A stretch of 64,000 bases of DNA from Methylotenera sp. (GTDB lineage: Bacteria; Pseudomonadota; Gammaproteobacteria; Burkholderiales; Methylophilaceae): NCBI GenBank assembly GCA_013141495.1, contig JABFQV010000010.1, positions 1 to 64,000 on the forward strand, written 5' to 3'. The translations under genes and the position numbers were made by a program. Positions 9,078 to 18,797 of this stretch are shown one piece after another. Under the pieces are notes generated by a model, which was not told the origin of the DNA, did not search any database, and was given only the letters and a program-made list of their open reading frames with translations. How positions within the stretch are numbered: position 1 is the stretch's first letter; each line of letters opens with the position of its first letter.

Positions 9078-11213
9078 TTGAGAGTTTTCTTATTACTTTT
9101 ACTAACCTATGCCAATCTAAGCCAGGCGCTTGGTATTGGTGATGTTGCGCTTAAATCTTACTTAGGTGAGCCTCTTATTGCCAAAATTAACGTCACTGAT
9201 GTTGAAAAGTCGCCAGATGTAGGCTGCTTTTCTGTTACAGATGCAAGCGATATCCCCGCTTTTAGAAAAGCCAATGTTACGCTAAAACAAAACGGTAACG
9301 GCTACCAACTTAATATCACCACGCCTAGCGTCATTACCGAACCTATTGTTAATCTTCGCGTACTATTTGAATGCGAACCGAATTTTAAACGCGAGTATGT
9401 GCTGTTACTTGACCCAGCATCACTAACAGCTAACTCCGACCGCGGCGTTGCGGACCAACCCGTAGCTAGCAACGCCAGTATCGGTAATGGCTACTCGCAT
9501 CCATTAAACCCTCATGCGCACTTGGGTGATGCTGTCAATTTAGAAACTAATATAGCGCCATTGAACCAGCCAGCTAAAGAAAAAAAGGTCAAAAATAAGT
9601 CCTCGAAAAAAACTAAATTTAAACAGGATGCAACTGGTAGCGGGGTCATTGATGAAAAATTAGCGCTGTCATACACCGGCCCGCAGTTGATGGATTCAGA
9701 AAAAGTAGCATCGCCAGTTGCAGATAATAAAGTTTCGGTAGCAAAATCTAAGATAGCACCATCAGCCAATACCAGTAAGCCGTATCTCACCATATCAGGT
9801 GGCAACCTCAGCCCTAATGAGTCTGTTAGCCACCCAAAGTTATCACTTCGCCTAGAAACTCAGATTGACTTTAATCGCGTTGAAGCCTCAGCACCGCTTA
9901 CTAATTCAGACACAATGGATGAGATTACCGTCATGGCTAACCGTCTGGCGCATTTAGAAAAGCAAGTTATTAATTTGCAGACCAAAAATGCACAATTATT
10001 GGATGAAGCCGCGCTAGCGAAACATGCGGGCCTTGAATCATCAGCGCAACAATCACAATGGTTAAGAAATATATTGATTGCCATCGGCATTCTTGTTGCT
10101 TTAGCTGTGGCTGAGCTGTTGCGGCGTAAATCCGTACGTGACCGCCTTGCTAAAGAACAGGCAATTTGGTTCGATGCTGAAGAAGATGCTGACGATGTCG
10201 GTGAGAATAGCGCCTCGACGCCAAACACATCTGACTATACAAAAGATTTAGCCTTTGATAATGACACGTTTGACCCCCTCCCGCATCATCACTTATCCAG
10301 CCACAATCATTCAGACGCCTTCTCTATCAACGATGATGCAAGCGATAGCGGTGACAATATACTAGAAAATGCTGACGTGTTTATTGAACATGGCCGCCCC
10401 GCCTTGGCAATTCAACTACTGCAAAATCATCTAAGCGACTTCCCCACCGAATCACCGAAAATCTGGCTCAAACTATTCGGCCTGATTGTGACGAACGGTA
10501 CCGAAGCCGAATATGACCATGCCGTAGCAGAGTGCAAACACTTTTTTAACATTAAAATGCCCAGTTTTGCAGAAGCGGCTATGCCGGATGAGTCTTCAAT
10601 TGAGGAGTTTCCACATATCGTCTCGCGTTTGGAAGGTGTTTGGGGTTCACAATTTGCGGTGGGATTTTTAAGTGACCTAATTTACAACCAGTACGCACAG
10701 CCTAGAGACGGCTTTGAGTGCGGCACGTTTGAGGAGTTGTTTTTCCTGAAACAAATTGCAGAAATTCTAAGCGAAAATACATCTAAAGAACAAGCTAGCT
10801 TTGTTAAGCCTGCTTCAGATAACACCGCTTTTAATGAGGCTACTTTTGTCAACGCTACGCTTCTTAATGCCACCTTAGTTTCAGATGAGGTCACGCCGCA
10901 AGGCCAAATGCCACCCTCTTACGAAGTGGATATGTTGGTAGATTTTGATGAAGCGCCAGAGATTCAAACTGACGGGATTAGCGATGCACCTAACCTTAAT
11001 ACGAACTTAGAAGACCAATCCGCGCCAAAAACAGATCTGTCATCTCAGTCCGATTCGCTCGACTTCACTACACCTACTGACAATTTATTTGAGACCAAGT
11101 TACAACTAGAGATTGACTCCGTAACAGAAAGTTTAACGCTTGATGAAGCATCTGATGAGAACAAGCAAAAAGAAGCCAATGTCATAGAGTGGGATTTACC
11201 TAAGCTGAATTAG
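9078..11213 (+). CDS. fimV: FimV-family polar/pilus assembly protein
   Basis: FimV proteins link peptidoglycan to type IV pilus assembly and polar organisation. The product starts with a signal peptide ending near ALG at residue 19, followed by the conserved FimV N-terminal domain (GIGDVALKSYLGEPLIAKI) to about residue 120. A low-complexity linker and a coiled coil (about 280-315) lead to one membrane helix at about 331-349, then an acidic cytoplasmic part with a TPR-like stretch near 430-490. The start appears to be TTG; no in-frame ATG gives a better signal peptide. At 711 residues it is shorter than Pseudomonas FimV. Its end overlaps ubiA by 18 bases on the other strand. Confidence 0.85.
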   Translation: MRVFLLLLLTYANLSQALGIGDVALKSYLGEPLIAKINVTDVEKSPDVGCFSVTDASDIPAFRKANVTLKQNGNGYQLNITTPSVITEPIVNLRVLFECEPNFKREYVLLLDPASLTANSDRGVADQPVASNASIGNGYSHPLNPHAHLGDAVNLETNIAPLNQPAKEKKVKNKSSKKTKFKQDATGSGVIDEKLALSYTGPQLMDSEKVASPVADNKVSVAKSKIAPSANTSKPYLTISGGNLSPNESVSHPKLSLRLETQIDFNRVEASAPLTNSDTMDEITVMANRLAHLEKQVINLQTKNAQLLDEAALAKHAGLESSAQQSQWLRNILIAIGILVALAVAELLRRKSVRDRLAKEQAIWFDAEEDADDVGENSASTPNTSDYTKDLAFDNDTFDPLPHHHLSSHNHSDAFSINDDASDSGDNILENADVFIEHGRPALAIQLLQNHLSDFPTESPKIWLKLFGLIVTNGTEAEYDHAVAECKHFFNIKMPSFAEAAMPDESSIEEFPHIVSRLEGVWGSQFAVGFLSDLIYNQYAQPRDGFECGTFEELFFLKQIAEILSENTSKEQASFVKPASDNTAFNEATFVNATLLNATLVSDEVTPQGQMPPSYEVDMLVDFDEAPEIQTDGISDAPNLNTNLEDQSAPKTDLSSQSDSLDFTTPTDNLFETKLQLEIDSVTESLTLDEASDENKQKEANVIEWDLPKLN

Positions 11214-12074
11214 GTAATGCGTTGCTAGCCCTGCAAAAACAGCGAGGCCTAGCCAATTATTACCCAAGAAAGCCTGAAAGCAGTTGGCTCTGGCTCGATT
11301 TTTAATTAAAAAATAATGATAAAGCGCTATTCCGGTAGCTACAGTTAGGCCAATATAGTAAGCCACGCCCATTAACAACCAATAGCCTGCTAACGCAAGC
11401 AATGCCAAGGTGATTGCATAACACAACATCACCGCAATCACATCAAAACGCCCAAAAGTGATCGCCGAAGACCTGATGCCTATTTTTAAATCATCTTCAC
11501 GATCAACCATTGCATACTCGGTATCATAAGCAATTGCCCAGAATACGTTTGCTAGTAGCAGTAGCCATGCAACTGGGGGGATATTATTGCTAGTCGCGGC
11601 AAACGCCATGGGAATACCAAAACCAAACGCAATACCTAAATACGCTTGCGGCATCACGAAAAACCGCTTGGTCAATGGATAAGTAATCGCTAAAAACAAA
11701 GCCAGTACCGATAATTTCACCGTTAATATATTGAGTAGATTAACCAAACCAAACGCGACCAAACTCAACATTGCCGCTAATACGTATGCCTCATTTTTGC
11801 TGACATCACCATTTGGAATCGGCCGATATTGCGTACGTTCAACTAAGCCATCATATTGACTATCTGCAATATCGTTCATCACACAACCTGCGCTACGCAT
11901 CAGCACCGTGCCCGTGACAAAAATCATCACTACAATCCAATCCGGATTGCCGTTACCAGCAATCAGTAGCGCCCAAAGCGTAGGCCATAGCAGCAATAAA
12001 ATACCGATAGGTTTATCTAAACGCATCAAGCGCTCATAAGCATCTATTTTTTTAGTTAAATCAGCAATATTCAT
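11196..12074 (-). CDS. ubiA: 4-hydroxybenzoate polyprenyltransferase
   Basis: Inner-membrane enzyme that attaches the polyprenyl chain to 4-hydroxybenzoate in ubiquinone synthesis. Both aspartate-rich motifs are present: NDIADSQYD near residue 70 and DREDD near 190, with about eight membrane helices around them. I chose the ATG at 12074, giving 292 residues starting MNIADLT; a TTG seven codons upstream would overlap ubiC. ubiC ends 7 bases before it, so the two ubiquinone genes form an operon. Confidence 0.95.
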   Translation of the reverse strand: MNIADLTKKIDAYERLMRLDKPIGILLLLWPTLWALLIAGNGNPDWIVVMIFVTGTVLMRSAGCVMNDIADSQYDGLVERTQYRPIPNGDVSKNEAYVLAAMLSLVAFGLVNLLNILTVKLSVLALFLAITYPLTKRFFVMPQAYLGIAFGFGIPMAFAATSNNIPPVAWLLLLANVFWAIAYDTEYAMVDREDDLKIGIRSSAITFGRFDVIAVMLCYAITLALLALAGYWLLMGVAYYIGLTVATGIALYHYFLIKNRARANCFQAFLGNNWLGLAVFAGLATHYLIQLR

Positions 12075-12081
12075 GTTGTCA

Positions 12082-12633
12082 TCATATTGGCGCAATGATG
12101 TGTGGCAAAAAAACCTCAGTAACCATAATGTTAGCGCAATTCAAACTAAAAATAGAGCGTCGCGCCCAAAGATAACTTGGCGCCTGCTGCAAATAGAGCG
12201 CCGCCTGTTTGTAAAGTGCATGATTTGGTGTTAGCTTTTTGTAACTCAACGGCGTGCGTTTCACCTTGGGATTAGCAAACAAAATCGCCCCTAACGGCTT
12301 ACTCCCCACCTTACCAAGGTCACTCCATTCGCCTCGAAGACTGGCACGTGGCAACACACTATGCGCAAATACCACGGGTTGATTATTGCCCATCAGCAAC
12401 ACCTCGCGGATCAAAGCAACGTTGCAGCCAGACTGGTAAAACAAAGCAACTTCATCTTGGATGGGTTTGGCATATTTCATTGCAACAGGTTTGACCGAAA
12501 AATTAGCATAGCGTTGCTGCAAACGCGCAGTCAGTGATCCTCTGTCGATTAGCCATGCATTATATAAATGACTTGAAAGCGGCTTATTAAGCCAGCGATA
12601 CCGGGCTTGAGATGAGTTTTTATGAATTTTCAC
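12082..12633 (-). CDS. ubiC: Chorismate lyase
   Basis: Converts chorismate to 4-hydroxybenzoate and pyruvate, supplying the substrate of UbiA next to it. The conserved basic segment around WLNKPLSSHLYNAWLIDRGSL and the central REVLL stretch fit the family. The start is uncertain: I use the GTG at 12633 (183 residues); a TTG at 12666 would add 11 residues of no family character. Family members are near 165-190 residues. Confidence 0.88.
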   Translation of the reverse strand: MKIHKNSSQARYRWLNKPLSSHLYNAWLIDRGSLTARLQQRYANFSVKPVAMKYAKPIQDEVALFYQSGCNVALIREVLLMGNNQPVVFAHSVLPRASLRGEWSDLGKVGSKPLGAILFANPKVKRTPLSYKKLTPNHALYKQAALYLQQAPSYLWARRSIFSLNCANIMVTEVFLPHIIAPI

Positions 12634-12747
12634 GCTGTGAATTATCGCACAAACCAGCGCAATCAATTGCCGGCAAGTGCTTTGAATTAGCAGTTGCGCA
12701 TGATGACACTATGAAGGTGATTAGATAAAACGAGTCTTAGCAATCCA

Positions 12748-12760
12748 TTTAACCCAGATT
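12748..12760 (+). repeat. Possible single end of the TTAACCC element
   Basis: TTTAACCCAGATT followed by tcccat matches the terminal inverted repeat of the elements at 27560 and 39709, but no second end is seen nearby. It lies about 55 bases beyond the 3' end of the shortened hemY. It may be a remnant or chance. Confidence 0.35.
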
Positions 12761-12815
12761 TCCCATACATGGACGAAATAGAGTGGAAGTATGCTCGTTA
12801 GGGTAAAGACAATAG

Positions 12816-13229
12816 TTAAGAATTTGTTGTTTTATTAGCCGCCAGTTTTTGCACGAGTGTTTCTAAATCAGAATGTTGAATCAAATCATGTGCTAATTTA
12901 GCCGCGATTTCGGCTTTTTTCTCATCACCATCCATCAGTGCCTGCATGCCTTCTAGCAGCGCTGCATTGGCCGCCTTTAAGCGCAAAACTTGTTGTTTGC
13001 CGCGTTTGTTAGCAGGGATATTGCGTACAAAATGCAGTGCTCTTAAGCAGTAATGCAGTGCGAAAAAGCCCAGTACAAAAAGTATCAATAAGAAGTTGAA
13101 CGATATTTGCACACGATAAGGGGTGCGCACAATTAACACGTAACCTTGGTTGTTGCCGGCTAACCACACTAGGCTTACTAGCAGTAACAACATTAGGGCC
13201 CACCAAAGTATTTTGCGTTTCATCATCAT
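12816..13229 (-). CDS. hemY: HemY N-terminal domain protein, shortened
   Basis: HemY is an inner-membrane protein encoded behind hemC, hemD and hemX in many proteobacteria; its exact role in tetrapyrrole metabolism is unclear. This copy has two membrane helices (about 7-25 and 43-63) and the start of the cytoplasmic helical region, matching the HemY N-terminal domain. It ends at 137 residues, whereas usual HemY proteins are near 400 residues with TPR repeats. The 150 bases that follow contain no trace of the missing part. So it is either a lineage-specific short form or the product of a deletion. It lies 3 bases behind hemX and is probably co-translated. Confidence 0.75.
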   Translation of the reverse strand: MMMKRKILWWALMLLLLVSLVWLAGNNQGYVLIVRTPYRVQISFNFLLILFVLGFFALHYCLRALHFVRNIPANKRGKQQVLRLKAANAALLEGMQALMDGDEKKAEIAAKLAHDLIQHSDLETLVQKLAANKTTNS

Positions 13230-13232
13230 TTA

Positions 13233-14297
13233 TCAGTACATTGACTCAGTTTGTTCAAGGCTCAATTTATAGCGGTTAACTGCCGCGAGGCTATCTTTTA
13301 ATTGCGGAAGTTCAATACTGATATTGTTGCTTGATAATCTTTTGAGCAGTTTGAATGCTTTGATAGTATTAGGATGTTTGGTATCAAAGTATTGATTGAG
13401 CCAGCTGTTTACGGTGTTTAAGTCGGCCTTGTAAGTGGCTTCATCGTGTTGTAGCAGTGCAATGCGCGCGGTAAGTAACCTTAGCTTTAGATTTTCATAG
13501 AGAAAAAATGCGTGATCTGGGGCTAGCAGCGGGGGTTCTGGTTTGTCGATGCGCTCGACTGTGACCAGGTTTTTAATGTCACCCCAAAAAGAAGCCCCCA
13601 GCTTTTGCCAAGTATTTTTTTCTAAGGCTTGCGATTTTTGTAGCGCTGTATTGGTGTTGAGGGTTGGCTGGCGTGCGCTAATCAATGGCAACGTGCTACA
13701 TAACTCAGATAAATAAGTGAGCTGTGCACTCAGATTGACAACATCAACCTGAGGTAGATCGCGTAGTTTGCTGATTTCAAGGTCTAGCGTATCGCGTAGC
13801 TGTATTGCACGTGGCAGGTCGATGGGTCGCAGTCTTTTTTGCGCGGCCTCTAGCGCGAGCAAAGCAGATTTTACATTGCCGGCAAGTTGCAGCTGTTGAT
13901 TGGCGATGTTTAACAGTTGTTCAACTTCAGCCACCGCGGTTGATTCTCGGTTTTCTGCCAGCTGGTTATATAGTGTTTGCAACACTTCTTGCTGGTCGCG
14001 CGATTCTGCCAGTTTTTGCTCAAGCAGCACCGTGCGTGCGTTGGCCTGCGTGCTGCGCTCTTCTGCCTGTTTTGCCAGTGCGAGGCTTTGTTGATTAAGT
14101 GCTTGGTAGGTTTCTAATTTGTGGCTGAGCGATTTTTCTACTTCATTAAATCTGTGGCGTGTATTTAGCCACTGCCAAGCCAGCGTCAATATGGCGATAA
14201 TCACTAATAGCAAGGTACCTGTCGCCAACATTGAAGGCCGGCGTTTTTCTTCAAAGGTTACCGTCGCTTGGTTGTTACGTGGCGTTAGATCAGTCAT
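13233..14297 (-). CDS. hemX: HemX-like membrane protein
   Basis: HemX proteins carry one N-terminal membrane helix and a large periplasmic coiled-coil part. They were once annotated as uroporphyrin-III methyltransferases but lack that domain. Here the helix is at about 23-43, the coiled coil runs to about residue 130, and a helical C-terminal domain follows. Length is 354 residues. It overlaps the end of hemD by 8 bases and precedes hemY by 3, so translation is probably coupled. A role in haem synthesis is inferred only from the operon. Confidence 0.85.
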   Translation of the reverse strand: MTDLTPRNNQATVTFEEKRRPSMLATGTLLLVIIAILTLAWQWLNTRHRFNEVEKSLSHKLETYQALNQQSLALAKQAEERSTQANARTVLLEQKLAESRDQQEVLQTLYNQLAENRESTAVAEVEQLLNIANQQLQLAGNVKSALLALEAAQKRLRPIDLPRAIQLRDTLDLEISKLRDLPQVDVVNLSAQLTYLSELCSTLPLISARQPTLNTNTALQKSQALEKNTWQKLGASFWGDIKNLVTVERIDKPEPPLLAPDHAFFLYENLKLRLLTARIALLQHDEATYKADLNTVNSWLNQYFDTKHPNTIKAFKLLKRLSSNNISIELPQLKDSLAAVNRYKLSLEQTESMY

Positions 14298-15069
14298 GAT
14301 TTTTTACCAATTGGGATAAGCATTGCAACATAGCGTCATCACCAGGTGCGCTGGCAACGATCACTTTTAACCCCAGCTGTTTGGGTAGTTCGGCAATTCT
14401 CTCATGATTTACACATAAAGTGACATGCGGTAGCCAAATAGCCCCATGCGCCATTTGCAACAAATAGCGCATGGCTTCACTGCTGGTGACTACTATCGCG
14501 TCAAGTTGGCCTTGGCGCCATTGCTCATTGAGCAAATAGATGTCGGTTTGCGGGTTTATCCGGCAATAACTTTCAGCAAAATAGACATTGGCGCCGCGAG
14601 ACTTTAACGTTTCTGCCATCAATTCACGTCCGCCCACGCCGCGAAAAATGACGATAGTCAGGCCCGAGACATTTTGCATTTCAGAAAGGGCTAACAGGGT
14701 TTCGCTATCAAAGCGCGTATATGGAATAAGTACATGATGCACACCATAAAGGCTGAGCTGTTTAGCGGTTTGGTGGCCAATGGCCGCAAACTTTAAATTT
14801 TCTGGCACGTGGCCAAATTTTTTAAGCACGCGCGGCATGGCGTAATCAACAGCATTGGAGCTAATGAAAATTGCCCAATCGGTGGTTGCAAGTTGGTTAA
14901 GCTGTTGCTCAAAGACTTGATAATCTTGCAAAGGCGCAACGGCAATGAGCGGAAATTTAATGGCCGTGCCACCATGACTCGCAATGGCTTCACACAAACT
15001 CTGCGCTTGGCCAACCGGGCGCGTGACGACGATGTGCAAATTTTTAAGCAGAGAATCGGCGGTCATCAT
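14290..15069 (-). CDS. hemD: Uroporphyrinogen-III synthase
   Basis: Cyclises hydroxymethylbilane, made by HemC, to uroporphyrinogen III with inversion of ring D. The 259-residue protein is a poorly conserved family, but the two-lobed pattern, the N-terminal VTRPVGQA motif (residues 15-21) and the central TSSEA near residue 195 are typical. It lies 15 bases downstream of hemC and overlaps hemX. Confidence 0.93.
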   Translation of the reverse strand: MMTADSLLKNLHIVVTRPVGQAQSLCEAIASHGGTAIKFPLIAVAPLQDYQVFEQQLNQLATTDWAIFISSNAVDYAMPRVLKKFGHVPENLKFAAIGHQTAKQLSLYGVHHVLIPYTRFDSETLLALSEMQNVSGLTIVIFRGVGGRELMAETLKSRGANVYFAESYCRINPQTDIYLLNEQWRQGQLDAIVVTSSEAMRYLLQMAHGAIWLPHVTLCVNHERIAELPKQLGLKVIVASAPGDDAMLQCLSQLVKNHD

Positions 15070-15084
15070 AGCGCTAAGTGCTGG

Positions 15085-16026
15085 CTATAGCGCTGCCAGT
15101 ATTTTATCTGCGCCTTTTGCAACCAGCTGGTTTGCCAGCGCCTTACCTAAAGCTTCAGCGTTGTTTCTGCCGCCAATGGTGGTTTCAATCAGCATTTGTT
15201 TGCCATCCACGCTGGCCACAAAGCCGGTAATGCGAATGTTATCCGCCTCACATATCGCATAGGCACCAAGCGGCACCGTGCAACTGCCGGCAAGTGCACG
15301 ACTCATGCCGCGCTCGGCTTCTACACACACTTGCGTATCGGGGTGGTTAAGCGGTGCAAGTGTGGCGATTAAATCTTGACGGCTAGCACAAATTTCAATG
15401 CCCAATGCGCCTTGCCCAACCGCTGGAATGCTGAGTTCCGGCGCAATAAACTGGCGGATTCTATGGCCTAACTCCAGCCGAATTAAACCAGCCGCAGCAA
15501 GAATAATTGCCGCATATTGTCCGTCATCGAGCTTGCGTAACCGAGTTTGTAAATTGCCACGTAAGGATTCAATTTTTAAATGTGGGAAACGTGCCTGTAA
15601 TTGGCTTTGGCGGCGCAAGCTAGAGGTGCCGACAATGCTACCCAACGGTAAATCTTCAAGTGAGGCAAAATCATTTGAAACAAAGGCATCGCGCGGATCT
15701 TCTCGTTCCCCAGTCGCTGCAAGGATAAAGCCCTCAGGCAGATTCATTGGCACATCTTTCATGCTATGTACGGCTAAATCTGCACGGCCATCGGCTAGCG
15801 CCGTTTCCAATTCTTTTACAAACAAGCCTTTGCCGCCCACCTTGGCTAACGGCGTATCTAAAATCTGGTCGCCGGTGGTGGTCATTCCCAAAATGGTGAC
15901 TTCAGCTTCGGGATATAGCGTTTGCAAACGGCTTTGAATATGCCGTGCCTGCCACATAGCGAGCGCACTTTCACGTGAGGCAATGACGAGTTTTTTGGGG
16001 GTAATGGGCTTGGATAAGTTTTGCAT
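15085..16026 (-). CDS. hemC: Porphobilinogen deaminase (hydroxymethylbilane synthase)
   Basis: Joins four porphobilinogen molecules into hydroxymethylbilane using a dipyrromethane cofactor attached to a cysteine, seen in [12 protein letters not shown] near residue 245. The N-terminal [12 protein letters not shown] and the HSMKDVP motif with the catalytic aspartate near residue 93 are clear. Length 313 is standard. First gene of hemC-hemD-hemX-hemY. ATG start. Confidence 0.97.
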   Translation of the reverse strand: MQNLSKPITPKKLVIASRESALAMWQARHIQSRLQTLYPEAEVTILGMTTTGDQILDTPLAKVGGKGLFVKELETALADGRADLAVHSMKDVPMNLPEGFILAATGEREDPRDAFVSNDFASLEDLPLGSIVGTSSLRRQSQLQARFPHLKIESLRGNLQTRLRKLDDGQYAAIILAAAGLIRLELGHRIRQFIAPELSIPAVGQGALGIEICASRQDLIATLAPLNHPDTQVCVEAERGMSRALAGSCTVPLGAYAICEADNIRITGFVASVDGKQMLIETTIGGRNNAEALGKALANQLVAKGADKILAAL

Positions 16027-16169
16027 GATTTGGATTTTAACACAGTGATTGCAGGCAGGTATAAAGTGATAAAAGTTTGCAATGAACAGATGAATAATTC
16101 CAGTTTTAGGTTAAGCTTAAAGCGTTCAATAAATTTAGAACTTAAATTTTTACTAGATGTAAGGAGCTC

Positions 16170-16850
16170 ATGATGCAGTATCAGCTTGAAGTTTTTATGG
16201 AATCACTTAACCAATTTTGGGTGCAACTGGTGCATTTTGTGCCGAAATTATTGGCAGTGATTGTTATTTTATTTTTTGGTTGGATCGTTGCAAAATTAGC
16301 CCGACTTGCAGTAAAGCGACTATTAGAGTTGTCACATTTTGATAAATTCGCTAAAAAATCAGGCTTCGAGGCATTTATCAATAGTGGAAACTTAAACGTG
16401 AGTTTAAGTGGCATCATCAGCGAAGTGGTGTATTGGCTGGTGATCATCCTGTTTATTACAACGGGCGCCAGTACATTAGGCATGACTGAGGTTGCAGGGC
16501 TATTGCAACAATTAGCAGGCTTTTTGCCGCGCATTATTCTGGCTATTCTGGTGATGATATTTGGTACGTTACTGGCACGCTTCGTCAATAAACTGGTGTT
16601 TGCCTGGTTGCATAGCATTAAGTTTCCAGCGGCACTATCAGTGAGCACATCTGCCGAATATGGGATTCAAATACTGGCAATATTTGTAGCGCTAGAGCAA
16701 TTGGGCATTGGCATGCAACTGATTCACTCGTTATTTGTGATTGTGTTTGGCGCGATTTTCTTGGCGTTAGCGTTGGCTTTTGGTTTAGGTGGAAAAGAGT
16801 GGGCAGCTAAAACCATTGCTGAAATAGAGGCGAATAGAATCAAAAAATAA
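16170..16850 (+). CDS. Conserved TM-helix (MscS-like) membrane protein
   Basis: A 226-residue protein with about five membrane helices (roughly 22-44, 81-104, 116-135, 160-175, 188-208). The repeated helix pattern with FGWIVAKLARLAVKRLL and FGTLLARFVNKLVFAW matches the conserved TM-helix repeat family (PF05552) related to mechanosensitive channels. It lacks the beta domain of true MscS channels, so channel activity is only a guess. The ATG follows a strong AAGGAG site. It lies alone on the plus strand between algR and hemC, which in Pseudomonas are adjacent. Confidence 0.75.
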   Translation: MMQYQLEVFMESLNQFWVQLVHFVPKLLAVIVILFFGWIVAKLARLAVKRLLELSHFDKFAKKSGFEAFINSGNLNVSLSGIISEVVYWLVIILFITTGASTLGMTEVAGLLQQLAGFLPRIILAILVMIFGTLLARFVNKLVFAWLHSIKFPAALSVSTSAEYGIQILAIFVALEQLGIGMQLIHSLFVIVFGAIFLALALAFGLGGKEWAAKTIAEIEANRIKK

Positions 16851-16851
16851 A

Positions 16852-16869
16852 TAGCCTAAAATGAGGCTA
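16852..16869. terminator. Weak bidirectional terminator
   Basis: TAGCCT and AGGCTA form a 6-base stem over a 6-base loop between the convergent membrane-protein gene and algR, with an A-rich flank on one side. The right arm overlaps the algR stop codon. Confidence 0.4.
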
Positions 16870-17649
16870 GTGATTATTTTGACGAATTAAATGTTGTTGG
16901 CGGCGACTAACGGTAATGGTTTCAGGCACGTTTTTGAGTATTGCCACCCATTGTTTTTCGCCGCCTTCATTTTGGGGTTCGTTTTCCACATGACGTTTTT
17001 CATAACTTAAAATACAAGCACTTGCGACTAAGCAATTGCGATGTAGCCGTATAAAAACATGACCAAACTCTTGCTCCAAGCGCGTTAGTGATTCCTCTAA
17101 CAGGTACTCACGTTCGGCCGTACGCACCGTGATGTATTTGAGCTCAGCGCGCAGATAAATAATATCGGCAATAGGAATTAGCAAAATACGGTTGCGTTCG
17201 CTAATGCTTAAATGTGTTCTTTGCGAGCTAAGTGGCGTGAGTGCATCAATTTGACCAGGCAACAGCGCGCGCGCTTTTTGTAACGCTGTTTGTAGCCGTT
17301 CAAAACGGATAGGTTTAAGTAAGTAATCAACTGCGTTCATGTCAAAGGCTTGCATGGCGTAGCTATCGAATGCTGTGGTGAAGATAATCGCGGGTGGCTC
17401 AGGCAGTTTTTGCAGGTGCCCCGCCACCTCTATGCCGTCCATTTCAGGCATGCGGATATCCAGCAACACAATATCTACTCGCTCTTGGTCTGACTGCATT
17501 TGATTAACAAGGTTAAGTGCTTCTTTACCATTTTTAGCCTCTGCCACCACGTTAACATTACCAATGTCGGCTAATAATTCACGCAGACGCGTGCGTGCTG
17601 GTGTTTCGTCATCAACAATTAAAATATTGAGCATCGTGTTGTTAGTCAT
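16867..17649 (-). CDS. algR: LytTR-family response regulator, AlgR-like
   Basis: Two-component regulator with an N-terminal receiver domain (phosphoacceptor D64 in VLLDIRMPEMDG, acidic pocket DDE at 13-15, conserved K near 110) and a C-terminal LytTR DNA-binding domain from about residue 150. The Pseudomonas orthologue AlgR controls twitching motility and virulence genes and lies between algZ and hemC as here. It overlaps the sensor gene by 4 bases (ATGA type). Target genes cannot be read from the sequence; fimV nearby is a candidate. Confidence 0.9.
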   Translation of the reverse strand: MTNNTMLNILIVDDETPARTRLRELLADIGNVNVVAEAKNGKEALNLVNQMQSDQERVDIVLLDIRMPEMDGIEVAGHLQKLPEPPAIIFTTAFDSYAMQAFDMNAVDYLLKPIRFERLQTALQKARALLPGQIDALTPLSSQRTHLSISERNRILLIPIADIIYLRAELKYITVRTAEREYLLEESLTRLEQEFGHVFIRLHRNCLVASACILSYEKRHVENEPQNEGGEKQWVAILKNVPETITVSRRQQHLIRQNNH

Positions 17650-18650
17650 ACGCTACTGTGCCTGTGATACGGTAGCGTAATATGAACGCTATATTCACCA
17701 TTAGATAACTTACTTTTTAATGAAGCTTCAAGGTCAAAGTGCAAAGTTAGCCGCTCTTTGATGTTGTTAAGTGCCATTTTGTTACCTTGATGATGATCGC
17801 GTTGTGCGTTGTAGGGATTTTTTAGCACTAAATGGACTTCATTATTTTGTTTGGTGTAAATCTGAATGGTAATGGTGCCGCCGTTAGCGAGCGGCTCAAT
17901 GCCGTGATACACCGCATTTTCAAGCAGCGGCTGCAACACCAGTGGCGGAATCATGGCGTCAGGCGGCATGTCATCAATCTGCCACTGAATAATCAGGCGT
18001 TCATCCAGACGTAATTTCTCCAAGGCTAAATATTGCCGACATAAGGCAATTTCTTGCGCCAGCGGTACCAAATCGCGATTATCTGCCATTAACACACGAA
18101 ATAAATCGGCCATGTCTTCAAGCGCAGTTTCGGCTTGCTTAGGTTGACTGCGGATGAGCGATAGCACCGCATTTAAGCTATTAAACAAAAAGTGCGGGCG
18201 AATGCGCGCTTGCAGGGCTTGTAATCTGGCCTCAGACACCGCAGGCGAGTAGGCGCGATGGTGCAAATTAAAATAATACAAAGTAATCGCGCTGATTAAC
18301 AAGGTATTAAAAAGGACGCGCGATAAGGATGGTAGGTCATTAAAAATCCAGAACTGGGCAAAAAAACTATACACCCCAGCTGCACTTAATAATGTGATGG
18401 CAAGCGTGGCCACAATGCCTTGCCGGTAAGCGTGCTTGGATAGCAAAGGGTAGCAGCCATATAACAAAAACAGGCTGATGAGCAGAATAGGTTGTGCCAG
18501 TGTAGAAATGCTCGCAATTTTTTGCATAAAGTCCGTAAGACTCAGACTTAACCCAAAAGCCGCTAACGCCAACGCCGTGTTGACGATGATTAGTACACGG
18601 AGCGCAATGCCTAAGTTGCGCATATTGGGTAAGCGGTTAGCGTTTCTCAT
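17646..18650 (-). CDS. algZ: LytS-type sensor histidine kinase, AlgZ/FimS-like
   Basis: Membrane sensor kinase partner of the downstream LytTR regulator. About four N-terminal membrane helices cover residues 15-130. The His_kinase domain has the phosphorylated histidine H153 in IRPHFLFNSLN, and the ATP-binding domain shows the N box in LLENAVYHG near residue 240. Pseudomonas FimS/AlgZ looks atypical as a kinase but this copy has both the histidine and the N box. Divergent from argH by about 147 bases, the same layout as in Pseudomonas. Confidence 0.87.
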   Translation of the reverse strand: MRNANRLPNMRNLGIALRVLIIVNTALALAAFGLSLSLTDFMQKIASISTLAQPILLISLFLLYGCYPLLSKHAYRQGIVATLAITLLSAAGVYSFFAQFWIFNDLPSLSRVLFNTLLISAITLYYFNLHHRAYSPAVSEARLQALQARIRPHFLFNSLNAVLSLIRSQPKQAETALEDMADLFRVLMADNRDLVPLAQEIALCRQYLALEKLRLDERLIIQWQIDDMPPDAMIPPLVLQPLLENAVYHGIEPLANGGTITIQIYTKQNNEVHLVLKNPYNAQRDHHQGNKMALNNIKERLTLHFDLEASLKSKLSNGEYSVHITLPYHRHSSV

Positions 18651-18797
18651 GGTTATATTCTAGTAGAGCTGGCTACCTTGATTAGGTGACATTGTCTTAA
18701 AAAACGATGTTTTGCATTATACTAACGCATGTAAGTAGTTTGTTATTAAGCAATTTTTTATATTTAACACAAAGTTAAAACTGATAGGCATATTAAA

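Noticed and set aside
15398-15937. Open frame of 179 codons on the plus strand inside hemC
   Set aside because: Antisense to hemC; its composition reflects the complementary codons and no start signal is present.
16181-16648. Open frame of 155 codons antisense to the MscS-like gene
   Set aside because: Mirrors hydrophobic codons of the real gene; no start signal.
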